A DNA stretch of 64,000 nucleotides from Phascolarctobacterium sp. (lineage in GTDB: Bacteria; Bacillota; Negativicutes; Acidaminococcales; Acidaminococcaceae). The translations under genes and the position numbers were made by a program. The stretch's first letter is position 1; the number at the start of each line of letters is the position of its first letter. The notes under the pieces are model-generated. The model was not told where the DNA came from, ran no database searches, and was given only the letters and a program-made list of their open reading frames with translations. Shown piece by piece: positions 1 to 7,846 of this stretch. The DNA lies in contig JAHHUH010000007.1 in NCBI GenBank assembly GCA_020024105.1, positions 17,870 through 81,869 on the forward strand, in the 5' to 3' direction.

Positions 1-776
1 GCCCAGATGACAGTGCCTTCTTCAGGAATAATAAAGGCAATATCCTTATTTTCCTTGTAGACGAAGCTGGCATCACCACTCCAGATGGTACCTATCCAGC
101 CCTCATCAGCAATGAATTTCTGCTTGATGGTATCGGTATCATAGGCTAATACTAGGGGAGAAAGCTGCTTGAGATCCATAAAGGCTTTCTTAACCTCTTC
201 TGGATTAGTGCTGTTATTGGAATAGCCATTTTTCTTTAGGGCCATACCCATAACCTCACGGCAGTCATTCATAAGTACCAGACGACCTTCATATTTTTCA
301 TTCCATAAATCAGCCCAGTGCTGGGGCTTTTCTTTAATATACTTGGTATTGTAAATAATACCGGTAATACCCCAGGTATAAACCAAGCTGTGCTGACCTG
401 TCGGGTCGTAGCTGGGATAGCGTAAATCCGGTGTAAGATTTTTGGCATTGGGAATATTATCCAGATTGAACTCCTCCAGCATATCCAGCTTTAGCATGGT
501 AGCAACCATGTAGTCTGAGGGAAGAATTAAATCATATTGGGCACCACCGGCCTGAATCTTGGCAAAGAGCTCTTCGTTATTGCCGAAGGTATCATAATTA
601 ACACGGCAGTTATACTGCTTTTCAAATTTTTCTACCAAAACAGGGTCAAAATGGTCGGCCCAGGAGTAAAGGTTTAAAACCTGACGGTCGTCATTGACTG
701 CGGTCTGTTCTTCACTGCCGCAGCCTAAAATGGTAAAGGCTGCCAGGGTTAGGAGCAGAGCAAGTAATTTTTTCAT
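1..776 (-). CDS. potD: Spermidine/putrescine ABC transporter, substrate-binding lipoprotein (3' end cut by window edge)
   Basis: Periplasmic/extracytoplasmic polyamine-binding protein that delivers substrate to PotBC. About 258 N-terminal residues are visible; the C-terminus lies outside the window. The N-terminus is a lipoprotein signal peptide (MKK, hydrophobic stretch, then lipobox ending LGC near residue 19). The mature part has typical PotD wording such as LNLYSWADHF and QAGGAQYDLILPSDYMV. The start is set by a perfect AAGGAGGT Shine-Dalgarno 5 nt upstream. It is the last gene of potA-potB-potC-potD, 15 nt after potC. Family assignment is strong; whether spermidine or putrescine is preferred cannot be told. 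Confidence 0.93.
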   Translation of the reverse strand, partial: MKKLLALLLTLAAFTILGCGSEEQTAVNDDRQVLNLYSWADHFDPVLVEKFEKQYNCRVNYDTFGNNEELFAKIQAGGAQYDLILPSDYMVATMLKLDMLEEFNLDNIPNAKNLTPDLRYPSYDPTGQHSLVYTWGITGIIYNTKYIKEKPQHWADLWNEKYEGRLVLMNDCREVMGMALKKNGYSNNSTNPEEVKKAFMDLKQLSPLVLAYDTDTIKQKFIADEGWIGTIWSGDASFVYKENKDIAFIIPEEGTVIW

Positions 777-791
777 AAGCTACCTCCTTGC

Positions 792-1586
792 TTAATCCTC
801 TTTTTTAGAAGTATGCTGGGGCTGGAGAATTTGAGCCAGCACGACAAGACTGATGGTGGACAGCATTAACAGGGTGGATAAAGCATTTATTTCCGGGGAA
901 ATACCGCGTTTTACCATGGCGTAAATGTACAGGGGCAGGGTGGTTGAACTGGGACCAGCTACAAAGAAGCTGATGATGAAATCATCAATGGACAGAGTAA
1001 AGGCGATAAGAGCACCAGCTACGATGCCGGGCATGGCCATGGGCAAGGTAATATAACGGAAGGTCTGGAAGGGCGTGGCATACAAATCCATAGCTGCCTG
1101 CTCCAGCTCCGGACGCATACCCTCTAGACGGGTGCTGACTGTAATAACTACGAAGGAAACGCAGAAGGTTATATGGGCTAAAATCAAGGTCGTTTTGCCC
1201 AAGGGGATTTGCGCTTGACTGAATAAAACCAGCAGGGATAAGCCCATAACTATTTCTGGAATCAGAATTGGTAGATAGAGAAGGCCGTTAATCGCATTTT
1301 GAAATTTATACTTGTATTTGTTAAGAGCAATAGCGGCAATGGTACCAAGACTAGTGGAAACTACAGTGGAAATACAAGCTACTAAGAGACTATTATACAG
1401 AGCCTCCAGGACACGACGGTTATGGAACAGGGATAAATACCAGTCCCAGGTAAAGCCTGTCCACATGGCATTAATACGGGATTCATTAAAGGAATAAAGT
1501 GCCAAAATTAACAGGGGAAAGTACAGAAAGGCCAGTACTACCATTGCATAGGCACAAAGAGTATGATTACGCCAGGTCTTTGGCAT
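792..1586 (-). CDS. potC: Spermidine/putrescine ABC transporter permease PotC
   Basis: Inner-membrane permease subunit of the polyamine importer, about 264 aa with six predicted membrane segments. The cytoplasmic EAA loop that docks on PotA is visible (EQAAMDLYATPFQTFRYITLP, then PGIVAG). I start it at the ATG at 1586 (MPKTWRNH) because GGGAGG sits 8 nt upstream; a start at 1634 would add 16 residues without a good ribosome site. It overlaps the end of potB by 20 nt, suggesting translational coupling. Confidence 0.93.
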   Translation of the reverse strand: MPKTWRNHTLCAYAMVVLAFLYFPLLILALYSFNESRINAMWTGFTWDWYLSLFHNRRVLEALYNSLLVACISTVVSTSLGTIAAIALNKYKYKFQNAINGLLYLPILIPEIVMGLSLLVLFSQAQIPLGKTTLILAHITFCVSFVVITVSTRLEGMRPELEQAAMDLYATPFQTFRYITLPMAMPGIVAGALIAFTLSIDDFIISFFVAGPSSTTLPLYIYAMVKRGISPEINALSTLLMLSTISLVVLAQILQPQHTSKKED

Positions 1587-2424
1587 CGGCTTTGCCTCCC
1601 TTCTGTGCAGAAAGTGCTTTATAGTAGAGCACAATCAAAACTAAGGCCATGATGGCCAGAATAATGGAAAGAGCACTGCCGAAGGGCCAGTCACGTGCAG
1701 CCAGGAACTGGTTCTGGATTAAATTGCCAACTAGGGCTGATTTGGCGCCACCCATAACATCGGGAACGACGAACATACCCAGGGAAGAAATGAAAACCAG
1801 AATAGTACCGGCAGCAATACCGGGCAGGGTCAGGGGAAGGGTTATTTTCCTGAAGGCAGTAAATGGCGAAGCACCCAAATCGGAGGCTGCTTCTAACAAA
1901 CGACGATCAAACTGCTCCAGAGAAACGTAAATTGGTAATACCATGAAGGGCAGGAGTGCATAAACCATGCCGATTATTACTGCGGTTTCGTTATAGAGGA
2001 ACTGCATAGGTAAATCAATCCAACCCATTTCCAAAAGAAAGGTATTTGCTAGGCCACGGGTACGTAAAATGATGACCCAGGCATAGGAACGAATTAAAAA
2101 GTTAATCCAGAAGGGAATCATCACTAGAATTAAGCCGGGCTGCTGCCATTTCTTGGGCAGCTGGGCAATAAAATAAGCTAATGGATAACCTAGGATGATA
2201 GTAAAGACTGTCGTCAGCAGAGCTACACCCAGGGTGTAGGCGAAGATGGACAGGTACAGGGGTTCAAAAAAACGTTGGTAATTATTGAGAGTAAAATCAA
2301 AAATTACCTGGCCGTAGGGGGTGCGGCTGGCAAAGGAAACAGCTACGACGATTAAAAGGGGAATAACAAAGAAAAAGCTCAGCCACAGCACAGTGGGCGC
2401 GACCATTAATTTTCCGTTCTTCAT
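1567..2424 (-). CDS. potB: Spermidine/putrescine ABC transporter permease PotB
   Basis: Second membrane-spanning subunit of the polyamine importer, 285 aa, six hydrophobic segments, with the EAA motif EAASDLGASPFTAFRKITLP for contact with the ATPase. Length and motif match the PotB/BPD_transp_1 family. Its start overlaps the potA stop by 4 nt (ATGA arrangement) and its end overlaps potC, so the four pot genes form one tightly coupled transcript. Confidence 0.94.
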   Translation of the reverse strand: MKNGKLMVAPTVLWLSFFFVIPLLIVVAVSFASRTPYGQVIFDFTLNNYQRFFEPLYLSIFAYTLGVALLTTVFTIILGYPLAYFIAQLPKKWQQPGLILVMIPFWINFLIRSYAWVIILRTRGLANTFLLEMGWIDLPMQFLYNETAVIIGMVYALLPFMVLPIYVSLEQFDRRLLEAASDLGASPFTAFRKITLPLTLPGIAAGTILVFISSLGMFVVPDVMGGAKSALVGNLIQNQFLAARDWPFGSALSIILAIMALVLIVLYYKALSAQKGGKADAKDLA

Positions 2425-3419
2425 TTCGTTACCCTCACCTCATCCTGAGGCTGCCACCAGATGCCTACACGTTCATCCGGCTCCCAGCGTTTAATATCAT
2501 CAAAATATTGATAAGCGATAACAATCTGGTTAGAATTATCTAGGCGGATAAAGACCTTATCGATAGTACCATAGAAAACCACATCAACAACAGTGCCATA
2601 GTACAGGGGCTCGGGATGGGTGAAGTTTTCCTCATCTTCAGGACAAAGAAGAATTTTTTCAGGACGCATGACAAGGGTAGTACCATCCTCCTGGTCAAAG
2701 AAATTACTTTCGCCGATAAATTTGGCAACGAATTTGGTTTTGGGAATATGGTAAATAGTATTAGCGTTATCGTCCTGTTCGATAACACCCTTATTCATAA
2801 CAATAATGCGGTCGCTCATGGTGAGCGCTTCTTCCTGGTCATGGGTAACGTAAATAAAGGTCAAACCCAGGCCACGCTGTAGATTTTTCAGTTCAATCTG
2901 CAGCTTCTTACGCAGTTGGTAGTCCAAAGCACCCAATGGTTCATCCAGTAGTAGTACCTTGGGATTATTCACAAGGGCACGGGCAATAGCTACACGCTGC
3001 TGCTGGCCACCACTCATCTGTTGGGGGTAGCGATTGCGTAGTTCTTCCAATTGGGTCAGGTAAAGCACTTGATCCACACGCTCGTCCTGTTCATCCAGGG
3101 GCACATTCTTCATTTTTAAGCCAAAATGGATATTTTCTTCCACGGTCATGTGGGGGAAAAGGGCATAATGCTGAAAAACCATGTTGACATTACGTTTATA
3201 GGGAGGGAGCTTGGTAACATCCTCGTCATCTAAGTAAATTTTTCCTTCAGTAGGTTGTTCCAAACCTGCTATCATTCGTAAAAGAGTAGTTTTACCACAA
3301 CCGGAGGGACCGAGAAGGGTTAAAAATTCACCATCTGCGATGGTAAGGTCGATAGAGGGAATGATTACATGTCCATTGAATTTCTTGGAAATTCCTTCTA
3401 GACGGATCATATCTTTCAT
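2421..3419 (-). CDS. potA: Spermidine/putrescine ABC transporter ATPase PotA
   Basis: ATP-hydrolysing subunit that powers polyamine uptake, 332 aa. Walker A GPSGCGKT is at about residues 37-44, the Q-loop near VFQHYALFPHMTV, the signature MSGGQQQRVAIARAL, and Walker B VLLLDEPLGALD. A C-terminal TOBE-like segment follows from about residue 235 (MRPEKILLC onward). First gene of the operon; a sigma-A-type promoter lies 44-71 nt upstream. The ribosome site is weak (AAGG about 14 nt before the ATG), and an alternative start 3 codons downstream is possible. Confidence 0.95.
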   Translation of the reverse strand: MKDMIRLEGISKKFNGHVIIPSIDLTIADGEFLTLLGPSGCGKTTLLRMIAGLEQPTEGKIYLDDEDVTKLPPYKRNVNMVFQHYALFPHMTVEENIHFGLKMKNVPLDEQDERVDQVLYLTQLEELRNRYPQQMSGGQQQRVAIARALVNNPKVLLLDEPLGALDYQLRKKLQIELKNLQRGLGLTFIYVTHDQEEALTMSDRIIVMNKGVIEQDDNANTIYHIPKTKFVAKFIGESNFFDQEDGTTLVMRPEKILLCPEDEENFTHPEPLYYGTVVDVVFYGTIDKVFIRLDNSNQIVIAYQYFDDIKRWEPDERVGIWWQPQDEVRVTK

Positions 3420-3462
3420 GTTATTTGTGTCACAACCTTTCGATTTTAAAGTCCATTATGAT

Positions 3463-3490
3463 ATTATAACAAATAAGCGAGAAAGTTCAA
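3463..3490 (-). promoter_or_regulatory. Predicted sigma-A promoter of potABCD
   Basis: On the minus strand, -35 TTGAAC (3485-3490) and -10 TATAAT (3463-3468) are separated by 16 bp. Transcription would start near 3455, about 36 nt before the potA ATG. Confidence 0.7.
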
Positions 3491-3585
3491 TAACTTTCGA
3501 CAAAAAAGAGAGCAAAATTAAGAAGTTTTGTTATTTTATTAGTTAATAGAATAAAATACGGCATTTTTAGCTTATTTTCTAGATA

Positions 3586-3624
3586 TTTACCCTTTAAAAG
3601 CGAATATTAAGGGTAAAATATTCG
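3586..3624. repeat. Two overlapping, mutually exclusive inverted repeats
   Basis: TTTACCCTT (3586-3594) pairs with AAGGGTAAA (3609-3617). CGAATATT (3601-3608), in its loop, pairs with AATATTCG (3617-3624). Both are perfect, and the second begins inside the first, so only one can form at a time. They lie about 100-130 bp upstream of the pot promoter and could be an operator or a relic of an attenuator; no partner is evident. Confidence 0.5.
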
Positions 3625-3883
3625 TATTTGCGGTACGGATATTAATATAGCATTAAGAATAAATTTTGGAATTAAGAATAGTTATAGGGAAGCAGGTTGG
3701 GCTTTACCCATGGATAGCTTGAAGGTAATTAGGAGGGACTGCTCCTTTAACTTAGAAGGGAATTTTACTCCCAAAGCATATTATAGGAAGAAAGTAGTAA
3801 ATTTAGATAATCCTTGTAGAACTGTGGCTGTCTGCTGCAAAAGAAAAAGCAGCAGCTATCCTGAAAAGGTCATAGCTGTTGCC

Positions 3884-4488
3884 TTAGTTACGATTATTAT
3901 TTTTAGCCTGGATGGTCTTTTGAAAATTATCCAGGTTTATTGTTTTGGCGTCACTATCAACGACGGGAAAGCATAACAGCTCTTCGCTGACTCGGAGCAG
4001 ATCCTCATAAAGGTCGGCAGGAAAGGTTTTACAAAAATGATTGACGCCCCGGATATTTTGAATTTCCTGCTGGAAAGTGTAGCCTGTCGGGGCAATGGTG
4101 GATTTATGAAGGTGGTACATATCTAGAAAAAGTAAATCGTAAAAGGTACCGCTCTGAGAGGTTATTTCATAAACATTAATCTTTTTTTCGCAGGTACACA
4201 GCCTATGAAAGTAGACCTTTTCCTGAGAATTAGTCAGTAGCAGCTTGGACAGGTAGGTTATTTCTCCTAGGGGACCGTTAACAAGGATGGGATTGGCGGG
4301 ACTGCGTCCAAATTCACCCAGGGCCTGGGGCAGCTGGTCCAGCTTTTTTCATCACATTGTTGGAGAATTACCGGAGGTAGTTTTTTATTTTGGGCAAGGT
4401 CATCATTTAAAAGATAATGGAGCTTGTTATTTATATCATCCATGGGATAACCTGGCTCCTTAGCATAAAGCTTATCAAGGCAGCTCAT
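3884..4488 (-). pseudogene. Unidentified conserved-looking protein gene broken by a one-base deletion in an A-run
   Basis: Two minus-strand reading frames, 4267-4488 and a downstream one ending at 3884, join into one 201-residue protein if a single base is added to the A6 run at 4344-4349. No stop occurs in the second frame between that point and 3884. The rebuilt protein starts MSCLDKLYAK, has a central stretch GRSPANPILVNGPLGE and a later LFLDMYHLHKSTIAPTGY. The start has GAGGTG 5 nt upstream and a TTGACA-type promoter is intact. I do not recognise the family with certainty. It may be a recent pseudogene, a sequencing error in a homopolymer, or a slippage-controlled gene. Confidence 0.7.
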
Positions 4489-4530
4489 ACCAACACCTCA
4501 CTTAAGCTGGTGCCTAGTAGCTTTGTTCTT

Positions 4531-4559
4531 ACCTTAACAATTATTAAAGTAGCTGTCAA
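4531..4559 (-). promoter_or_regulatory. Predicted promoter of the frame-broken gene
   Basis: Minus strand: -35 TTGACA (4554-4559), 17-bp spacer, -10 TAAGGT (4531-4536), about 43 nt before the ATG at 4488. The retained consensus -35 suggests that any inactivation is recent. Confidence 0.5.
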
Positions 4560-4644
4560 ATAGGAACAAGAAAATATTTAGCTTCTGTTCTATTTGTAGA
4601 TGAGTAAAATATTACGCACTTCTACCTGTGACAGCGGGAAGAGA

Positions 4645-4673
4645 TTTTCTTTTAACGATACAGGTGTTATACT
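4645..4673 (+). promoter_or_regulatory. Weak predicted promoter of the HTH-like protein
   Basis: -10 TATACT (4668-4673) with a poor -35 TTTTCT (4645-4650) and a 17-bp spacer. It lies inside the longer possible reading frame starting at 4600 and so favours the downstream GTG start at 4714. Confidence 0.4.
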
Positions 4674-4713
4674 GAAAAAGTACATAACTAAAAGGAAGAA
4701 AAGAGGTATAAAG

Positions 4714-5325
4714 GTGATTAAGGATAGTAGAGAATTAGCTAGGCTTTTGGAAGACTATACCATTCCTGAAAGTGATTATTTCGAAATAGCAGCTCGGTTA
4801 CGTAGTCTGAAGCACCGGAAAGCCGAAGGCTTTTTAGGTGCAACTTTGGATAAGTTGATTGGCTGGAAGGGTGGCATAAAACGACCATCCCCCAACTCCC
4901 TCAAGGTAAAGCTACCCGGTTTTGATATGGGTAAGCCTCCGGCGGATTTATACGCGGCTATGGACCGGGAGGAAGTTAGCTTTGCTGAGGTATTGTTGAA
5001 CTATATAGATAAAAGTGATTATGTTAAGGATAGTGATGTCTACAAGAAAGCGGGCCTGAGTAAGGGGGCTTTTTCTAAAATTAGGAACGGACATTTGCCT
5101 AAAAGGGAGAATGTGCTTCGTCTAGCCTTAGTTTTACGTTTAAGTGTGGTAGAAACGGAAATTCTGCTCCATGCGGCAGGCTATGCCTTTCAGCCTAATA
5201 ATAAATTCGATCGTTTTATCTGCTTTTTTTTAGAGGAGCACGAGCATGGCAGGGATTACGATTACGACCTTTTGAACTTATGGTGCTACGATATTACCGG
5301 CGTGGTCCTGGTGGGAGAGAAATAA
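4714..5325 (+). CDS. Protein of unknown function with a C-terminal helix-turn-helix-like region
   Basis: About 203 aa. I start at GTG 4714 (VIKDSRELAR) because AGAGG precedes it by 7 nt and a TATACT box lies upstream; the frame is open back to an ATG at 4600, giving 241 aa, but without a ribosome site. The C-terminal half (DSDVYKKAGLSKGAFSKIRN, then RLALVLRLSVVETEILLHAAGYA) has the layout of a short Xre-like DNA-binding fold. I recall a similar region at the end of some Firmicute macro-domain and other regulatory proteins. The N-terminal half is basic, with RLRSLKHRKAEGFLGATLDK. Probably a regulator or remnant of one; function is not established. Confidence 0.7.
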   Translation: MIKDSRELARLLEDYTIPESDYFEIAARLRSLKHRKAEGFLGATLDKLIGWKGGIKRPSPNSLKVKLPGFDMGKPPADLYAAMDREEVSFAEVLLNYIDKSDYVKDSDVYKKAGLSKGAFSKIRNGHLPKRENVLRLALVLRLSVVETEILLHAAGYAFQPNNKFDRFICFFLEEHEHGRDYDYDLLNLWCYDITGVVLVGEK

Positions 5326-5407
5326 AGGTTTCCTGTGAAGGGACCTCTTTCTGAACTTTTGCTAGTACAATATGGGTAGTAAAGCAAGAGCGAAGGAGGG
5401 TGGATTT

Positions 5408-5602
5408 ATGAAAATGAATGGTTGTATTTTACTGCCGTCGGGCAGGCAGCAGAAGCTGTTGGAGGATTTGAAGCTGCAGGCTGAAATAGAGCGAATCCGA
5501 AGGGATAAAACTATGAGTGAGCAGGAAAAGCTAGAAGCTATTGCCAGACTATTACGGAAACAGACGGTTAGGGATTTGCTGGAAGGGCTTATCGTTTATT
5601 AG
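5408..5602 (+). CDS. Small hypothetical protein (64 aa)
   Basis: Starts at ATG 5408 (MKMNGCILLPSGRQQ), with GGAGGG 9 nt upstream; an in-frame start 12 codons earlier lacks a ribosome site. Highly charged and probably all helical, with a central EIERIRRDKTMSEQEKLEAIARLL. No family recognised. It is followed 9 nt later by another small gene with its own AGGAGG, so the two are likely co-transcribed. Confidence 0.6.
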   Translation: MKMNGCILLPSGRQQKLLEDLKLQAEIERIRRDKTMSEQEKLEAIARLLRKQTVRDLLEGLIVY

Positions 5603-5611
5603 GAGGCCGGT

Positions 5612-5812
5612 ATGGATAGCAAAGGGCAGGAGATTTTAGATCGTCTAGACCAGCTGTCACCTGAAGAAAGGAAGCGTACGTTAAATTCCTTTTTAGAAGC
5701 TGCCATCGTAGTGAATCGTAGGGGTGACGAAGGGTCCCTTTTATTACAGGAGACTGTAGCTGCGCATAAGGCTTCTGCAAAGGCTGAGAAGAGTGAGCCT
5801 GACAGGAGGTAA
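5612..5812 (+). CDS. Small hypothetical protein (66 aa)
   Basis: AGGAGG lies 6 nt before the ATG. The protein starts MDSKGQEILDRLDQLSPEERKR and ends in a lysine/glutamate/arginine-rich tail. The N-terminal half looks like a short amphipathic helix pair. No family recognised; it pairs with the 64-aa gene just upstream. Confidence 0.55.
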   Translation: MDSKGQEILDRLDQLSPEERKRTLNSFLEAAIVVNRRGDEGSLLLQETVAAHKASAKAEKSEPDRR

Positions 5813-5947
5813 TCAAGGCTTAGCTTATCGGCTGAGGAGGGCTTATAATAAAGAGAAGAAGGCCTGCTATCAAGAGTATGGCAGGCTGGTTTAAAAAAGC
5901 AGAGAGAGTATATTAGAGAAAATCTAAAATGATTTAGGAGGTGGCCC

Positions 5948-6293
5948 ATGGCCGAAGAGAAAAAGGATTATTTCCCTGAGTATAGTGATGAGCGTTTTAT
6001 GTCTAAGGTGCTGAAATATGGCAAGGCCATTGGTTGTGAGCTGCTTTGTCAGGCTTTCCTTTTAAAAATTGTTCTAGGGAAGGATGAAGTGCCTACCCAG
6101 GCAAAATTAGCAATTATCGGTGCTTTAGGTTATTTGATTTGATGCTATTTCGGATATCATTTCCGTGGCAGGCTATACTGATGATGCGGCGGCAATGATG
6201 GCTGTTTATAAAATGGTGCAGGCCTATGTAACTGAGGAAGATCGGGCGGAGGCTGAAGCTAGAGTAGCTAAACTTTTAGGTACCGCTGAATAA
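5948..6293 (+). pseudogene. DUF1232 (YkvA-like) protein gene split by a small deletion
   Basis: The first frame (5948-6142, AGGAGG upstream) encodes 64 aa ending AIIGALGYLI and stops at TGA 6140-6142. A second frame, read from 6141 to the stop at 6291-6293, continues DAISDIISVAGYTDDAAAMMAVYKMV. Together they form the DUF1232 core, which in intact homologues reads roughly GALGYxILPxDxIPDxxPVxGYxDD. What is missing is the LP-x segment at the junction, consistent with a loss of about 8 nt that shifts the frame. The intact family has membrane-associated helices and unknown function. Confidence 0.75.
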
Positions 6294-6449
6294 TATTATT
6301 GCAGAACTTCTTGACGGAGAAGGGCTTTGCTCTGGAGGGAGAGAGCCGTTAAAAAATAGTGGGGGACTTGCTAAAAAAGGGGAATAATGTTACAGTGGAG
6401 TAAAATTTATGACGTTTTAAAATAGTAGAAAACAAAAGGAATATGAAAG

Positions 6450-6905
6450 ATGCATAAAATTTTATTTATCTGTCATGGTAATATATGTCGTTCTCCTATG
6501 GCAGAATTTTTGTTGAAAGATATGGTTGCCAAAAAAGGGCTAGCCGCTGCTTTTTCAATAGCTTCCGCTGCTACTAGTCGGGAAGAAATTGGTAATCCGG
6601 TGCATTATGGGACTAAGCGTAAGCTGGCTGAATTAGGTATTAGTGTAGCCGGCAAGTATGCTCGTCAGGTGACACCGGCAGATTATCATAATTATGATCA
6701 CCTTATTATTATGGACAGGAATAATCAACGTAATCTGGAAAGAATTATTGGTCAGGATGTGGACCATAAGGTGAGCCTTTTACTGGCTTACGCAGGTCGT
6801 CCTGGTCAAAGTATTGCTGACCCCTGGTACACGGGTGATTTTGACTTGACCTATAATGATATTCAAGCGGGGTTAGATGGTTTTTTAAAATATTTAGGCT
6901 ATTAA
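6450..6905 (+). CDS. Low-molecular-weight protein-tyrosine-phosphatase
   Basis: Cytosolic phosphatase acting on phosphotyrosine (or phosphoarginine) proteins; 151 aa, normal family length. The catalytic P-loop C8-HGNIC-R14-S is at the N-terminus and the general-acid loop ADPWY has D124. Followed by an intrinsic terminator at 6912. Partner kinase genes are not nearby, so the substrate (capsule regulation, stress, or arginine phosphatase like YwlE) cannot be decided. The ribosome site is modest (AAAGGA about 14 nt upstream). Confidence 0.9.
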   Translation: MHKILFICHGNICRSPMAEFLLKDMVAKKGLAAAFSIASAATSREEIGNPVHYGTKRKLAELGISVAGKYARQVTPADYHNYDHLIIMDRNNQRNLERIIGQDVDHKVSLLLAYAGRPGQSIADPWYTGDFDLTYNDIQAGLDGFLKYLGY

Positions 6906-6911
6906 AAAAGA

Positions 6912-6949
6912 GACTTTAGGGTGGTGGGGATTACCTTAAAGTCTTTTTT
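6912..6949 (+). terminator. Intrinsic terminator after the phosphatase gene
   Basis: Stem 6912-6922 / 6933-6943 (GACTTTAGGGT with ACCTTAAAGTC, one wobble), followed by a T7 run. Confidence 0.8.
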
Positions 6950-7003
6950 CGATTATAATTAAGGTAGGCCTATGAGAATAAATTCGTTAGTGGGAGGCTG
7001 CCT

Positions 7004-7288
7004 ATGGAAGAGGTAGATTTAAATAAAATCCGTCAGAACATTGATCTTGTGGATAAGAAATTAGCACAGGCTCTGGAAGAACGGTTACAGCTGGTAATGC
7101 AGGTGGCCGAGTACAAGCACAGGCAGGGCTTGCCTGTTAAGGATGTTGAACGGGAAAAGCAGGTTATTGCCAAGGTAACAGGTCTGTTAAAAAATCAGGA
7201 TTACGCTCCGGCTGTAGCTCAGATTATGCGTAGCATTATTGATACAGCTTGTATTCTAGAGGAAGAACGTTTATCAAAAGAGGACTAA
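7004..7288 (+). CDS. Chorismate mutase (AroQ type)
   Basis: Stand-alone monofunctional chorismate mutase, 94 aa, converting chorismate to prephenate on the way to Phe/Tyr. It shows the all-helical AroQ pattern: I-R-x-x-I-D-x-x-D at the N-terminus, ER-QLV-QVAEYK, then LPVKDVEREKQVI. The start has GGGAGG upstream. It sits 60 nt before shikimate kinase, so both act in the aromatic amino-acid route. Confidence 0.88.
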   Translation: MEEVDLNKIRQNIDLVDKKLAQALEERLQLVMQVAEYKHRQGLPVKDVEREKQVIAKVTGLLKNQDYAPAVAQIMRSIIDTACILEEERLSKED

Positions 7289-7348
7289 AAGGTCAAGCTT
7301 TTATTGTTCTGCCGAAATAGTGTGTTTGTAAGGAAATGAGGTGTTAGG

Positions 7349-7846
7349 ATGAGAAATGTTGTTTTGATTGGGATGCCCGGCTGTGGCAAAACTACCTTTG
7401 GTAAGCTTCTGGCAGAAGCCATGCACCGTAAATTTTATGATGCTGATAGTATTTTAAGTGAACGTGAGGGCTGTAATTTGTCCATCCTATACACCCAGGA
7501 CGAGAAGCATTTTCGTGCAGCTGAAACTCAGGTAATCAAAGAGCTGTCTACCTTGGAAAATGCAGTTATTGCTACAGGCGGTGGAGTTATTTTACGTTCG
7601 GAGAATATGGAAATGTTAGGCAGGAACGGACTGATTATTTTTATCGATCGTAAGCCGGAAAAGATTATCAGCTGTATTAATGACAATTACTGTCCTCTGA
7701 TAGGTAACGATAAGCTGAAGCTTTTTGAAATTTATAAACAGAGAATAGAATTATATAAGCACTATGCTAAAGTAATTATTGGTAATAATGGAGCCTCTGA
7801 AGAAACAATCGCCAAGCTTTTGCTCCATTGTAAAAACTACTTTTAA
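7349..7846 (+). CDS. aroK: Shikimate kinase
   Basis: Phosphorylates shikimate at O3 with ATP, fifth step of the chorismate pathway. 165 aa. P-loop GMPGCGKT (8-15), D31/D33 and R56 of the shikimate site, and the GGG motif at 77-79 are all present. In the lid region the usual RPLL reads CPLI (115-118), so the conserved lid arginine that contacts ATP is a cysteine here. R132 of the R-x-x-x-Y segment is kept. Its transcript ends in a hairpin that lies inside the convergent small gene. Confidence 0.9.
   Translation: MRNVVLIGMPGCGKTTFGKLLAEAMHRKFYDADSILSEREGCNLSILYTQDEKHFRAAETQVIKELSTLENAVIATGGGVILRSENMEMLGRNGLIIFIDRKPEKIISCINDNYCPLIGNDKLKLFEIYKQRIELYKHYAKVIIGNNGASEETIAKLLLHCKNYF

Larger units (their letters stand above)
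3420..3883. other. Non-coding AT-rich stretch between potA and the broken gene
   Basis: No convincing gene. It holds the pot promoter, a pair of overlapping inverted repeats (3586-3624) and a 7-bp hairpin CTGCTGC/GCAGCAG (3832-3838 with 3849-3855, 10-nt loop). The hairpin lies about 30 nt past the stop of the broken minus-strand gene but lacks a following U-run. An 88-codon plus-strand reading frame at 3710-3976 runs antisense into that gene and has no ribosome site, so I do not call it. Confidence 0.6.

Noticed and set aside
3710..3976. An 88-codon plus-strand frame with a hydrophobic stretch
   Set aside because: No Shine-Dalgarno, runs antisense into the broken gene, and its residues look random.
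5862..5886. GCCTGC/GCAGGC hairpin as terminator of the small-gene pair
   Set aside because: Only a 6-bp stem with a 13-nt loop and no U-run; kept out as unsupported.
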